64,000 nt of DNA from Bacteroidales bacterium (GTDB taxonomy: Bacteria > Bacteroidota > Bacteroidia > Bacteroidales > UBA1402): assembly GCA_017464285.1 (NCBI GenBank), contig JAFUDT010000009.1, positions 62,001 through 126,000 of the forward strand, read 5' to 3'. Below, piece after piece: positions 40,484 to 48,929 of the stretch. The position numbers and the translations under genes are program-made. Under the pieces are notes generated by a model. The model had not been told where the DNA came from. It saw only the letters and a program-made list of their open reading frames with translations, and did not search any database. Positions within the stretch are counted from its first letter, which is position 1; the number at the start of each line of letters is the position of its first letter.

Positions 40484-43480
40484 TTACGGCTGCCCTGCTC
40501 CTGATTCAGTATCTTTTGTCCCTTTTTCGAGAATGCCTATGCCTTTCCGTCCGTCAGTCTTGACAGTGAGGGGAGAATCGAAGCGGTAGTGCCTCAGAAA
40601 CTGATCCTCATACAGGGGAGTCTGACTGTCCAAAAATGCCAGGTCCAGGAAATTCAAGTCGTCTTGATGATAGGGAATGGTGTAATAGTGAACACCGAAG
40701 GACGTCAGATTTTGGAAGAAATGGGTCCCCTGGCTTGGATCAATCTGATATTTGCTTAGACCGGTCTCGACAATTAACCGGGCCGAGGCTATGTTGGGCC
40801 AGCGGACGGGAATGCCCAGCCAAGGGTCGCTCGAACCCCAGCGGCCAGGTCCGATCAGGACATAATTGCGTCCTTCCTCGGTCAGTTGCCGGTTGATTTT
40901 GTCAACAGCGTAGGCTGTGAGTTGATTGTTGGAGGCACTGAATTGTTCGGGCTTGACATATACGATATCATTCAGTTCAGTGGCCACCCCTTGCCCCAGT
41001 GCATAGTTCGTACGGATAATCAGCTGCTCTTTGGAAATGATGTTCAGATCTTCGTTGAGCGTTTCCTTGCTGTCGACAATGGGTCTGATCTGGAGCAGAT
41101 AGAATGCATGTTTTTTCTCGATGTCTTTACTGTTGAGATTGACGGCGAACTCTATTTCAACGGGGCGTCCCATCTCCTCTTCTCCTAATTTGAGAATTTT
41201 GTCCAGGATGTCGGCCAGTGGGAAGGCGTTATTTTCAAGAATATGGGCAAATGAAATTATCTTCCGACCTCCTTCCCAGAGGCCGTCCCGTATAATTTGA
41301 TCGACAGGATCAAAAGTGGAGGCCAGATAATCCAGTGTTCCGTCTTTTTCAGCGTCACGAACGGGAATCTTCAGTAGATTAAAGCCATCGTCAACCGATA
41401 TTTCAGCCTTTTTGTTGTCCAGGTCCAGCGCCAGGAATGATGTCTGGGTCTCGCGCAGAGCATATTCCATCGAGCTCATCTGCAGGATATGCCGGGGGTG
41501 TTTTGGCGAGAAGCGCAGAGTCACTCCTCCGTCAACGATGTATTTGCCAAGCCCGAGGGCGACGTTGGCGATGCCGTCGGATGTCTCTTCCTGGCCGATG
41601 GGATAGTAGTTGAGGGAACGTGCCACCCCCGAGAAAGTCGGATAAAAACGTGATCCGTAGGCTGTGCCGCAGACTTCTTCGATAACAACAGCCATCTTTT
41701 CCTGATCAATGACGTTGGAGGTGGCTGTCATATAGGCTTTGCTCTGAGCGAAGAACACCGAGGCATAGACTTCTTTGATGGCGGTCCGCAGCAGGTTGAG
41801 CATTTGTTCCTGGTCTTCGACGTAAGGAATCATATAAGTGGAATAAATTCCGGCAAAAGGCTGATAGTGAGCGTCTTCCAGTAGGCTTGAGGAGCGCACG
41901 GCAATGGGTTTCTTCACCACATTGACAAAAGCGGTCAGATTCTCAAACAAGCGTTCTGGCAATAGGGCTTGGGTGAAGGCCTTCAGAATCTCTTCATCGG
42001 GCAGGTCCTGCAGGGCAGTCTCGTAGAGGTTGTTCTCCTCCATAAACTCATCAAAGACATCAGTACACAAGACCAGTGTCTTGGGAATCAGTATCTGGGT
42101 GTCCTCCAAATCGTTCAGTTCCGGGTGTCGTTTGATCATCACGTTCATGTAGGCCAGTCCGCGGGCCTTGCCTCCCAACGAGCCGTCACCGATGCGTGCG
42201 AAATTGGAATACTTGTCGAAACGTCCTTTCTGAAATTCCGCTATGACACCCTGATTCTTGACCTTACGATAGCTGACGATGGCATCGAAAAGCATCTGCC
42301 TGACAGGCAATGTGTCTTCATAGTCCTGAATGGGGATTTTTTTGATGAAGCGTCCAATGGGGAACATGGCACGTGAAAACAGCCAGCGGGAGGCATGGTT
42401 ACGCTCGAAATGATAGCGCAATGAATCATCCGGAATATCGAAAATAGCCTTTTGTAATTCCTGCAGATTGTGGATGCGGGCCACTTCTTGTCCGGTGTGG
42501 GGATCCTTGAATACAAAGTCGCCGAAACCAAACAGCTCGTTCATGTGTTGACGCAGTTCCTGGGGAAAGGTCTTGGATCCTTTCTGGATGAAGCGCATTT
42601 CCAGCCCTTCGGCATGAATGCGGTTGTCGGCCTCGGAAGAATCGATAATGATGGGCAGCACCGGATCGAAGCTGCGCAGATATTCGCAAAGTCTGAAGCC
42701 GGCAGTGGCGTCCTTGGACCCTTCCCGCTTGAAGCTGACATCGGAAATGACCCCCAGCATGTTGTCCTTGTATGTCTGGTAGTAGGAAACCGCTTCTTCA
42801 TAGCTGCGGGCCAGCAGAATTTTGGGTCGGCCTCTCATCCGAAGAGTACGTTGATGGGCGTTCAGTGCCTCAGTGGCAAAATTCCTGGACTGTTCAAGAA
42901 CGAATTTATACAGATCGGGCAGGATGGAAGAATAGAAGCGGATGGAGTCTTCGACCAGCATGATGACTTGTACACCCACCGACTTGACGTCCTCGCTTAC
43001 GTTCATCTTGTCTTCCATGAGTTTGATGATAGCCAGCAGCAGGTCGGTGTTGCCCAGCCAGCTGAAGACGTAGTCGATGGCAGAGGTGTCAGCCTTGAGC
43101 AGGTATTGCGACACTTCCCGCGAGAAGGGGGTGAGCAGCACAATGGGGATGCGGGGATATTCATGTTTGATGCGCTTGGCAATTTCAAAGGACTCCATGC
43201 TCTTGTCTCCGGGCATGTAAATAATCAGTTCGAAATTGTTCTTTTCAAGCTGCTGGAGAGCGGCCTCTTCGTTGGGTACTTGGGTAAAACGAGGAGGATA
43301 ACGCAGGTTAAGCGAGACATACTCGTTGAAAATCTGTTCGTCCACCCGACCGTCTTCTTCCAAAACAAAGGAGTCGTATTTGCTGACGATCAGAAGAATG
43401 TTGTAAATTCGCTTGACCATCAGGTTGGCGAAAGACGTGTCTTGAAAATCGAGTTGTTTGAGTTCGGCGGGCTGCTCCAT
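40484..43480 (-). CDS. Receiver domain fused to PEP synthase/PPDK-type ATP-grasp domain
   Basis: A 998-residue cytoplasmic protein. Residues about 25-155 look like a degenerate receiver without the phospho-acceptor. Residues about 170-315 look like an intact receiver: acidic pair Glu177/Asp178 (LVEDS), acceptor Asp247 (VISDVSF), Ser281 or 282 (IIDSSE) and Lys300 (IQKGS). A pyruvate,phosphate dikinase N-terminal (PEP/pyruvate-binding ATP-grasp) domain follows from about 435: GSLGGKARGLAYM, IAVRSSSLLEDAHYQPFAGIYSTY, EIEFAVNL. The swivelling phosphohistidine domain and the C-terminal PEP-binding barrel of full PEP synthase are not visible. A phosphorelay-controlled phosphotransferase or nucleotide-binding regulator is possible; the reaction is unknown. 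The promoter is at 43499-43530. Confidence 0.82.
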   Translation of the reverse strand: MEQPAELKQLDFQDTSFANLMVKRIYNILLIVSKYDSFVLEEDGRVDEQIFNEYVSLNLRYPPRFTQVPNEEAALQQLEKNNFELIIYMPGDKSMESFEIAKRIKHEYPRIPIVLLTPFSREVSQYLLKADTSAIDYVFSWLGNTDLLLAIIKLMEDKMNVSEDVKSVGVQVIMLVEDSIRFYSSILPDLYKFVLEQSRNFATEALNAHQRTLRMRGRPKILLARSYEEAVSYYQTYKDNMLGVISDVSFKREGSKDATAGFRLCEYLRSFDPVLPIIIDSSEADNRIHAEGLEMRFIQKGSKTFPQELRQHMNELFGFGDFVFKDPHTGQEVARIHNLQELQKAIFDIPDDSLRYHFERNHASRWLFSRAMFPIGRFIKKIPIQDYEDTLPVRQMLFDAIVSYRKVKNQGVIAEFQKGRFDKYSNFARIGDGSLGGKARGLAYMNVMIKRHPELNDLEDTQILIPKTLVLCTDVFDEFMEENNLYETALQDLPDEEILKAFTQALLPERLFENLTAFVNVVKKPIAVRSSSLLEDAHYQPFAGIYSTYMIPYVEDQEQMLNLLRTAIKEVYASVFFAQSKAYMTATSNVIDQEKMAVVIEEVCGTAYGSRFYPTFSGVARSLNYYPIGQEETSDGIANVALGLGKYIVDGGVTLRFSPKHPRHILQMSSMEYALRETQTSFLALDLDNKKAEISVDDGFNLLKIPVRDAEKDGTLDYLASTFDPVDQIIRDGLWEGGRKIISFAHILENNAFPLADILDKILKLGEEEMGRPVEIEFAVNLNSKDIEKKHAFYLLQIRPIVDSKETLNEDLNIISKEQLIIRTNYALGQGVATELNDIVYVKPEQFSASNNQLTAYAVDKINRQLTEEGRNYVLIGPGRWGSSDPWLGIPVRWPNIASARLIVETGLSKYQIDPSQGTHFFQNLTSFGVHYYTIPYHQDDLNFLDLAFLDSQTPLYEDQFLRHYRFDSPLTVKTDGRKGIGILEKGTKDTESGAGQP

Positions 43481-43498
43481 GGGTCTTTATTTTTGGTG

Positions 43499-43530
43499 CA
43501 AAAATACGACAAGTCGTATCGCTTAGCAAA
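43499..43530 (-). promoter_or_regulatory. Consensus promoter of the receiver/ATP-grasp gene with palindrome in spacer
   Basis: On the minus strand: TTTG (43530-43527), exactly 20 bases, TATTTTTG (43506-43499). The palindrome ATACGAC-AA-GTCGTAT (43504-43519) overlaps the -7 box and spacer, a position suited to a repressor operator. Confidence 0.7.
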
Positions 43531-43540
43531 AGTTTTGTCG

Positions 43541-43548
43541 TACTTTTG
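43541..43548 (+). promoter_or_regulatory. -7 element of divergent methyltransferase gene
   Basis: TACTTTTG, 18 bases before the ATG at 43567. A third GTCGTA half-site (43537-43542) overlaps it. Confidence 0.5.
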
Positions 43549-43566
43549 GCAGTGGACACGCGGATT

Positions 43567-44787
43567 ATGGGACACTACAGCAAGGAACGGGCATTAGTCG
43601 AGGCTCATCTGACGGAGGATGTTGTGGCATTGGCCTTGAAGGCGAATCGTTTCCCCGGGGTGGACTTCCCCTGGGTGTTGCGTCAAATATCAGGTTATCA
43701 GGCAATTAGGCGCAAATTGCCGTCATGGTATGCTCAAAAAGGGCTGGAGTTTCCCTCTTCTCTCCCTTTGGAGCAGTGTTCTTCAGAACTGACTGCGCAC
43801 CACAAGTCTCGTTTGGTTTCGGAGTACCTTCCCGCAGCTGCCCTCTCTCAGGGGAACCTGCACGGTGCCGACCTGACAGGTGGACTTGGAGTGGACGCCT
43901 GGTCAATATCGCCTCTGTTCTCCGATTATGACTACGTAGAGCGGCAGGAAGAACTATGTCGTCTGGCCGAGGCCAATCTCACCCTGTTGGGACGTAAGAA
44001 TATCCGGATTATCCATCAGTCTGCAGCAGACTATCTGCAAAAAGCCGGAGCTTTGGATTTTGTTTTTCTGGATCCGTCGCGCCGTGATGAAAAAGGAAGA
44101 AAAGTATCCTTTTTGTCCGACTGTGAGCCTGACGTGCTGCAACTGTTACCTCTTTTGAGAGAAAAGTCCTGTCTTGTCTTGCTCAAGCTGGCACCTATGC
44201 TGGATATAACCCGAACACTCAGGCAATTGCCGGAAACGGTCGAGGTGCAGGTGGTGGCTGTTGACAATGAGTGTCGCGAATTGCTGTTTCTGCTTGACTG
44301 CCGGGCAGCTGACCGCTTGCGGCCCATTTGCCGGAATATCAACTGCAGGACTCATAAGCCAGTACAGCAGTTTGATTTTTTCTTCGATGAAATGGGGTTG
44401 TTTAGTCCTGAGATGACACCTCGTCCGAAGGTCTGGCTCTATGAACCCAATGTCGCCTTGATGAAGTCGGGAGGTCATCTGCTTGTCGCCAGGCAGTACG
44501 GGTTGGCCAAACTCCATCCCAATAGTCATCTTTATACTTCGGACAACCTGCAGACAGACTTCCCCGGACGAATCTTCAGGCTGAGGGAGCTGCTCAATCC
44601 TGCCGGCAAGGAGACCCGCCACAGGCTGGCTGGCGGCAGCTACAGCGTCTGTGTCCGTAACTTTCCTGACAATGCCGATGAAATCAGAAAGAAATACAGA
44701 CTCAAGGAGGACAGCGGTCAGTTCCTTTTTGCCACAACCCTTTTAGACGGCCGCCGTGTCCTGCTCAGCTGTGAGCGCTATTCCTGA
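43567..44787 (+). CDS. SAM-dependent methyltransferase with THUMP-like C-terminal domain
   Basis: A 406-residue protein. Start set at ATG 43567 (MGHYSKERALVEAHL); upstream TTG and GTG codons fall in or next to the -7 box. The Rossmann fold shows motif I ADLTGGLGVDAWSI, the acidic residue after strand 2 in YVERQEEL and the motif IV-like FLDPSRRDEKGRK. The C-terminal part, from about 285, resembles the THUMP-like domain that accompanies this methyltransferase type in Bacteroidetes. An RNA substrate is likely by family; the target is unknown. Confidence 0.82.
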   Translation: MGHYSKERALVEAHLTEDVVALALKANRFPGVDFPWVLRQISGYQAIRRKLPSWYAQKGLEFPSSLPLEQCSSELTAHHKSRLVSEYLPAAALSQGNLHGADLTGGLGVDAWSISPLFSDYDYVERQEELCRLAEANLTLLGRKNIRIIHQSAADYLQKAGALDFVFLDPSRRDEKGRKVSFLSDCEPDVLQLLPLLREKSCLVLLKLAPMLDITRTLRQLPETVEVQVVAVDNECRELLFLLDCRAADRLRPICRNINCRTHKPVQQFDFFFDEMGLFSPEMTPRPKVWLYEPNVALMKSGGHLLVARQYGLAKLHPNSHLYTSDNLQTDFPGRIFRLRELLNPAGKETRHRLAGGSYSVCVRNFPDNADEIRKKYRLKEDSGQFLFATTLLDGRRVLLSCERYS

Positions 44788-44805
44788 CGAGACTTTTCTT
44801 CAGGG

Positions 44806-45892
44806 CTACTCGCCGCCGAATTCCATCAGATAGGCTTTGATAAAACCATCCAGTTCACCGTCCATGACAGCCTGAACATTGGAAGTCTGGTAGTTGGTGC
44901 GATGATCTTTGACCCGTCGGTCGTCGAAGACATAGCTGCGTATCTGGGAACCCCATTCGATTTTCTTTTTCCCGGCTTCAATCTTGGCTTGTTCAGCCCG
45001 TCGTTTTTCCAACTCCATTTCATAGAGCTGGGATTTAAGCAGCCGCAGGGCATTCTCCTTATTCCCCAGCTGGGAACGGCTTTCGGTATTTTCGATGACG
45101 ATGCCTGTAGGGAGGTGGTGCAGACGGACTCCGGTCTCTACTTTGTTGACATTCTGTCCGCCGGCACCGGAAGAGCGGAAGGTATCCCAGGTAATGTCCG
45201 ATTCTTTAATTTCGATTTCGATGGTGTCGTCCACCAATGGTACGACAAAGACAGAACTGAACGAGGTCATGCGCTTGCCCTGGGCATTGAAAGGAGAAAC
45301 ACGGACCAGTCGGTGCACGCCGTTCTCGCTTTTCAGATAGCCGAAAGCATAATCGCCTTCGATGGTCATGGTGGCAGTCTTGATGCCGGCATCATCGCCG
45401 TCCTGCCAGTTGGTGATCTGTATTTTGTAGCCCTGCTTTTCACAGTAGTGCTGGTACATGCGGAAAAGCATTTCAGCCCAGTCCTGACTTTCGGTACCAC
45501 CTGCACCGGCATTCACTTTGAGTACGGCACCCAGTTTGTCTTCTTCGTTGCGGAGCATGTTTTTCATCTCCAGAGCTTCGACCAGGGCGATGGTATTGGC
45601 ATAGGTTTGGTCTATCTCTGCTTCCGACAGGGCTTCTTCTTTGTAAAAGTCGTAGGCCAGCTGCAGTTCTTCGCAGGCTGTTTCTACTCCCTTGTAGGCT
45701 TCAATCCAGTTTTTCAGCTCCTTGATCTTCCGCATCTGGCTTTCGGCAGCCTTCTGGTCGTCCCAGAATCCGGCCTCTTGAGTCTTGGCTTCTTCCTCGC
45801 TCAGCCGGGCAGTTTTGCCATCGATGTCAAAGATACCTCCTCAGCGCGTGCTCGCGCTCCTGAACTTCTTTAATCTGTTCGGTCGTAATCAT
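44806..45892 (-). CDS. prfB: Peptide chain release factor 2 with programmed +1 frameshift
   Basis: The gene starts at ATG 45892-45890 and reads 21 codons (MITTEQIKEVQEREHALRRYL) to an in-frame TGA at 45829-45827. The site is AGG AGG TAT CTT TGA C; slipping forward one base at CTT continues as DIDGKTARLSEEEAK and on to the stop at 44806, total 361 residues. This is the classical autoregulatory frameshift of RF2, which itself reads TGA. The GGQ motif is in SSGAGGQNVNKVET. The start overlaps the stop of the upstream acyl-CoA ligase by 4 bp (ATGA). The frame beginning at 45735 is only an internal part of the second reading frame. Confidence 0.95.
45827..45844 (-). promoter_or_regulatory. prfB +1 recoding site
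   Basis: On the minus strand AGGAGG lies three bases before CTT, followed by TGA and C. The SD-like hexamer, slippery CTT and TGA-C context match the known RF2 recoding signal. Confidence 0.93.
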
Positions 45893-47709
45893 AGTTCGTA
45901 CATTTGGTTGATTTGGTCGATATAGTGTTCGTAAATAACTTTTCTTTTCGTTTTCAGAGTGTTGGTCAGTTCTCCCTTTTCCATGGAAAAATTCTCAGGC
46001 AGCAGCACAAAACGTCGGATCTGTTCAAATCCGGCCATGTCTTTCTGAATATGACGGATGCGGTCTTCGAAAAAATGACAGATGCGTGGATCAGCCAGGC
46101 AGGTGGCCATGTCATCAGCTGATAGATCATTGATACCCAGTTTGTCGAGCAGATTTGGGATTTCCTGGTAATCGGGAATGATCAGGGCGCTGACAAACTT
46201 GCGCTGATCGCCGATGACAACCGCCTGGTCGATATACCGGTCGTTGCTCAGGGCCGATTCAATATTCTGAGGAACGATGTATTTACCGTTGGATGTCTTG
46301 AAAAGGTCTTTGAGGCGGTCGGTCAGGAACAGATGCCCTTCTGTGTCAAAATAGCCTGCATCGCCCGTGTGGAAAAAGCCATCTTCGGTGAACGCTTCCT
46401 TGTTGGCTTGCGGCTGGTGGTAGTAGCCGCAGGTGATGGTTGGTCCTTTGAGCAGAATCTCACCGTTTTCATCGATGCGAGCCTGCAATCCTTCAATAAG
46501 TGTACCTACGGAGCCTGGCCGCCAAGAGAACCGGTCGAAGCAGGCCACCGTGGCGGTCGATTCAGTCAGTCCGTAACCATAGCAGATGGGGATGCCGATC
46601 GAACGCATGAAAAGGCAGACTTCATCGGATAATTTGGCTCCGGCTGTAGGGAAAAGGACTCCGTTCTCAATGCCGACGGTCTTTTTGATCTTGTTGAACA
46701 CCGTCAGGCTGATAAGCTGATACTGAAGGAAAAGCAACAGAGGCGCGCGTTTGTTGTGGCGCTGGAAGTCGATGTTGTAGGCCCTTCCGATTTTCAGCGC
46801 GCGGCGCATGACCTTCTGCATGAAGGGACTGTACTGGCTTAGGGCATCCTGAATGCCGGCATAGACTTTTTCCCAGAAACGGGGGACGCTGCACATCATG
46901 CTGGGACGGACCTCTTTGATAGTCATCTGGATGTCGGCAGGCTTGAGGTTAATGTCAACCCGTATGTCATTTTCCAGACAATAGTAGGCCCAGGCTTTTT
47001 CCAGAATATGAGTCATAGGCAGAAAACTCATCGACGACTGGTTTTTGCCTGTGATACCTTCCAATTTCTTGTCCATGGCCTCGAAGATGGCCCGAAAGTT
47101 ACTATGACGGAGCATTACACCCTTGGGATTGCCTGTCGTACCGGAAGTGTACAGAATATTGGCCAAATCTTCGTCTTTGCAGCTTTGCCGCAGGGTCTGG
47201 ACCTCCTGATGCCGGCCCGACAACCGGCCGATATTCAGAAAGCGGTTGAAATAGACCGATTGCCGGTCGTTGCGATGCAGTCGTACTTCCGGGTCGAAGA
47301 TGACAATCTGTTTCAGTCCACAGTCTCCCTGCAGGGCTTCGAAGGCGCGGTCGTATTGATATTGTTCGCCGACAAACATTATTTTGATGGCGGCATCTTT
47401 GATGATAAACTCTATTTGGGCGGTCGTCGAGGTGGCATATAAGGGAACAGCCACGGCCCGAAGTGCGTAACCGGCGGTTTCGCAATAAATGCATTCGGGT
47501 TTGTTCTGGGAGAAAATGCCGATGCGGTCCTCCGGAACTATCCCCTGCTCCAGCAGGGCGGCGGCCACCAGCGAACTGATGCGGTCCAATTTCTGCCAGT
47601 CAATGCTTTTCCATTGGGAGACTTTGTAGTCCCTGTATCGCAAGGCTGTCTGGTGAGCTGACTGGCCGGCTTTTTCCTGGGCCAGCCGTGCTAAATGGAT
47701 ATTACTCAT
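45889..47709 (-). CDS. Long-chain fatty acid--CoA ligase
   Basis: A 606-residue adenylate-forming enzyme of the FadD/long-chain ACS group. P-loop LYTSGTTGNPKGVML, adenine motif YGLTESTATVA, and FFHTGDAGYFDTEGHLFLTDRLKDLFKTSNGKYIVP carrying the hinge. It is about 60 residues longer than the ligase at 37867 and has the typical AMP-FACS layout with IENxxSxxxxI (NIESALSNDRYIDQAVVIG). It activates fatty acids for lipid synthesis or turnover. It is the first gene ahead of prfB, with a consensus promoter at 47755-47785. Confidence 0.92.
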   Translation of the reverse strand: MSNIHLARLAQEKAGQSAHQTALRYRDYKVSQWKSIDWQKLDRISSLVAAALLEQGIVPEDRIGIFSQNKPECIYCETAGYALRAVAVPLYATSTTAQIEFIIKDAAIKIMFVGEQYQYDRAFEALQGDCGLKQIVIFDPEVRLHRNDRQSVYFNRFLNIGRLSGRHQEVQTLRQSCKDEDLANILYTSGTTGNPKGVMLRHSNFRAIFEAMDKKLEGITGKNQSSMSFLPMTHILEKAWAYYCLENDIRVDINLKPADIQMTIKEVRPSMMCSVPRFWEKVYAGIQDALSQYSPFMQKVMRRALKIGRAYNIDFQRHNKRAPLLLFLQYQLISLTVFNKIKKTVGIENGVLFPTAGAKLSDEVCLFMRSIGIPICYGYGLTESTATVACFDRFSWRPGSVGTLIEGLQARIDENGEILLKGPTITCGYYHQPQANKEAFTEDGFFHTGDAGYFDTEGHLFLTDRLKDLFKTSNGKYIVPQNIESALSNDRYIDQAVVIGDQRKFVSALIIPDYQEIPNLLDKLGINDLSADDMATCLADPRICHFFEDRIRHIQKDMAGFEQIRRFVLLPENFSMEKGELTNTLKTKRKVIYEHYIDQINQMYEL

Positions 47710-47754
47710 TATGTGAAAACTGTCGTAAAGGCCTTATTCAGGCTTTGTCGGAGA

Positions 47755-47785
47755 CAAAGATAGTATAAGCCGGGGGGATTCCAAA
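47755..47785 (-). promoter_or_regulatory. Consensus promoter of acyl-CoA ligase-prfB
   Basis: On the minus strand TTTG (47785-47782), 19 bases, TATCTTTG (47762-47755). Confidence 0.8.
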
Positions 47786-47791
47786 AAATAA

Positions 47792-47823
47792 TTTGCGAGG
47801 GGACGCATCTTGTGTTATCTTTG
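47792..47823 (+). promoter_or_regulatory. Consensus promoter of deacylase gene
   Basis: TTTG (47792-47795), 20 bases, TATCTTTG (47816-47823). Two in-frame ATG codons follow at 47830 and 47839, so the mRNA leader is very short or absent. Confidence 0.8.
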
Positions 47824-47838
47824 TCCCAAATGACTGAG

Positions 47839-48891
47839 ATGAAGACTTTAGACGAGACCTTAGCCTTGTTGCAGCAGTTGATTCGGATCCCTTCGCTGAG
47901 TAGGGAAGAGAAGGCCTGTGCTGACTTCCTGGAACAGTATCTCTGCGAGCGCGGGCAGCAGGTAAACCGCTGCGGCAACAATCTCTGGTGCCAGGCTCCG
48001 GGTTTCGATGCTTCACGACCTACTGTATTGCTGAATTCCCATATCGATACCGTGGTACCGGCCAGCAGCTGGACCAGGCAACCTTTTGAGCCCCTTGTCG
48101 AGGACGGTCGGCTCTACGGTCTGGGTAGTAACGATGCCGGTGCCTCGGTATGCTGCCTGTTACAGACTTTTCTCATCCTTTCCCAAAAGCCTCAGTATTA
48201 TAACTTGATTCTTGGACTGTCGTGTGAGGAGGAGGTAACGGGGACAGGCGGTATCGAGACTTTGATGCAGGAACTCCCTCCCATCTCCCTTGCCATCGTC
48301 GGCGAACCGACAGGCATGCGGGCCGCCGTGGCCGAGAAAGGCCTGATGGTCCTCGACTGCGTGGCCCATGGACAAGCAGGTCATGCTGCCCACACAACCG
48401 GAGTTAATGCCATCTACAAAGCCATGAAAGACATAGAATGGTTCCGGACGGCCTCGTTGCCTCGAGTTTCGGAACTGCTCGGACCGGTCAAGATGACAGT
48501 GACTGTGATACAGGCCGGTTCCCGTCACAACATCATTCCCGATACCTGTTCCTTTACCGTTGATATCCGAGTGAATGAACAATATCGTAACGAAGAGCTT
48601 TGCGAATACATCAAAACCCAGGTGGACTGCGATGTGAAGGCCCGTTCCTACCGTTTGTCCTCTTCGGGCATTGATCTGGAGCATCCTGTAGTGAGCAGGT
48701 GCCGTGAACTGGGACTGGAACTGTACGGATCTCCGACCCTGTCCGATCAGGCCCGGATGTCTTGTCCTTCTTTGAAGATAGGACCCGGAGATTCCCTGCG
48801 TTCCCATACTGCCGATGAGTATGTCTGCCTGGACGAGATATCAGGCGGTCTGCGTCTCTATGAGGCCTTGTTGGACGGCCTGCGCCTTTGA
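47839..48891 (+). CDS. M20 deacylase of ArgE/DapE type
   Basis: A 350-residue zinc metallopeptidase-fold amidohydrolase. Metal ligands are in [16 protein letters not shown] and [11 protein letters not shown]; the dimerisation lid contains [16 protein letters not shown]. Its features fit the N-acetyl- or N-succinyl-citrulline/ornithine deacylase of arginine synthesis; Bacteroides is known to use N-succinylated intermediates. Substrate is inferred from family only, as no arg genes are adjacent. Start taken at ATG 47839 because the promoter's -7 box ends at 47823; ATG 47830 would make a nearly leaderless mRNA. Confidence 0.85.
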   Translation: MKTLDETLALLQQLIRIPSLSREEKACADFLEQYLCERGQQVNRCGNNLWCQAPGFDASRPTVLLNSHIDTVVPASSWTRQPFEPLVEDGRLYGLGSNDAGASVCCLLQTFLILSQKPQYYNLILGLSCEEEVTGTGGIETLMQELPPISLAIVGEPTGMRAAVAEKGLMVLDCVAHGQAGHAAHTTGVNAIYKAMKDIEWFRTASLPRVSELLGPVKMTVTVIQAGSRHNIIPDTCSFTVDIRVNEQYRNEELCEYIKTQVDCDVKARSYRLSSSGIDLEHPVVSRCRELGLELYGSPTLSDQARMSCPSLKIGPGDSLRSHTADEYVCLDEISGGLRLYEALLDGLRL

Positions 48892-48929
48892 TCAGGAAGA
48901 TTTTAGATAGTGTTATTTCTCATAGACTA

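Noticed and set aside
44806..45735. Short RF2 lacking its N-terminus
   Set aside because: The N-terminal part is present upstream in another frame and is joined by the classical CTT-TGA +1 frameshift, so the gene is intact.
48888..48929. TTG start for the HerA-like ATPase overlapping the deacylase stop
   Set aside because: The extra 14 residues do not resemble the family and ATG at 48930 gives the usual short lead to Walker A; kept as an alternative only.
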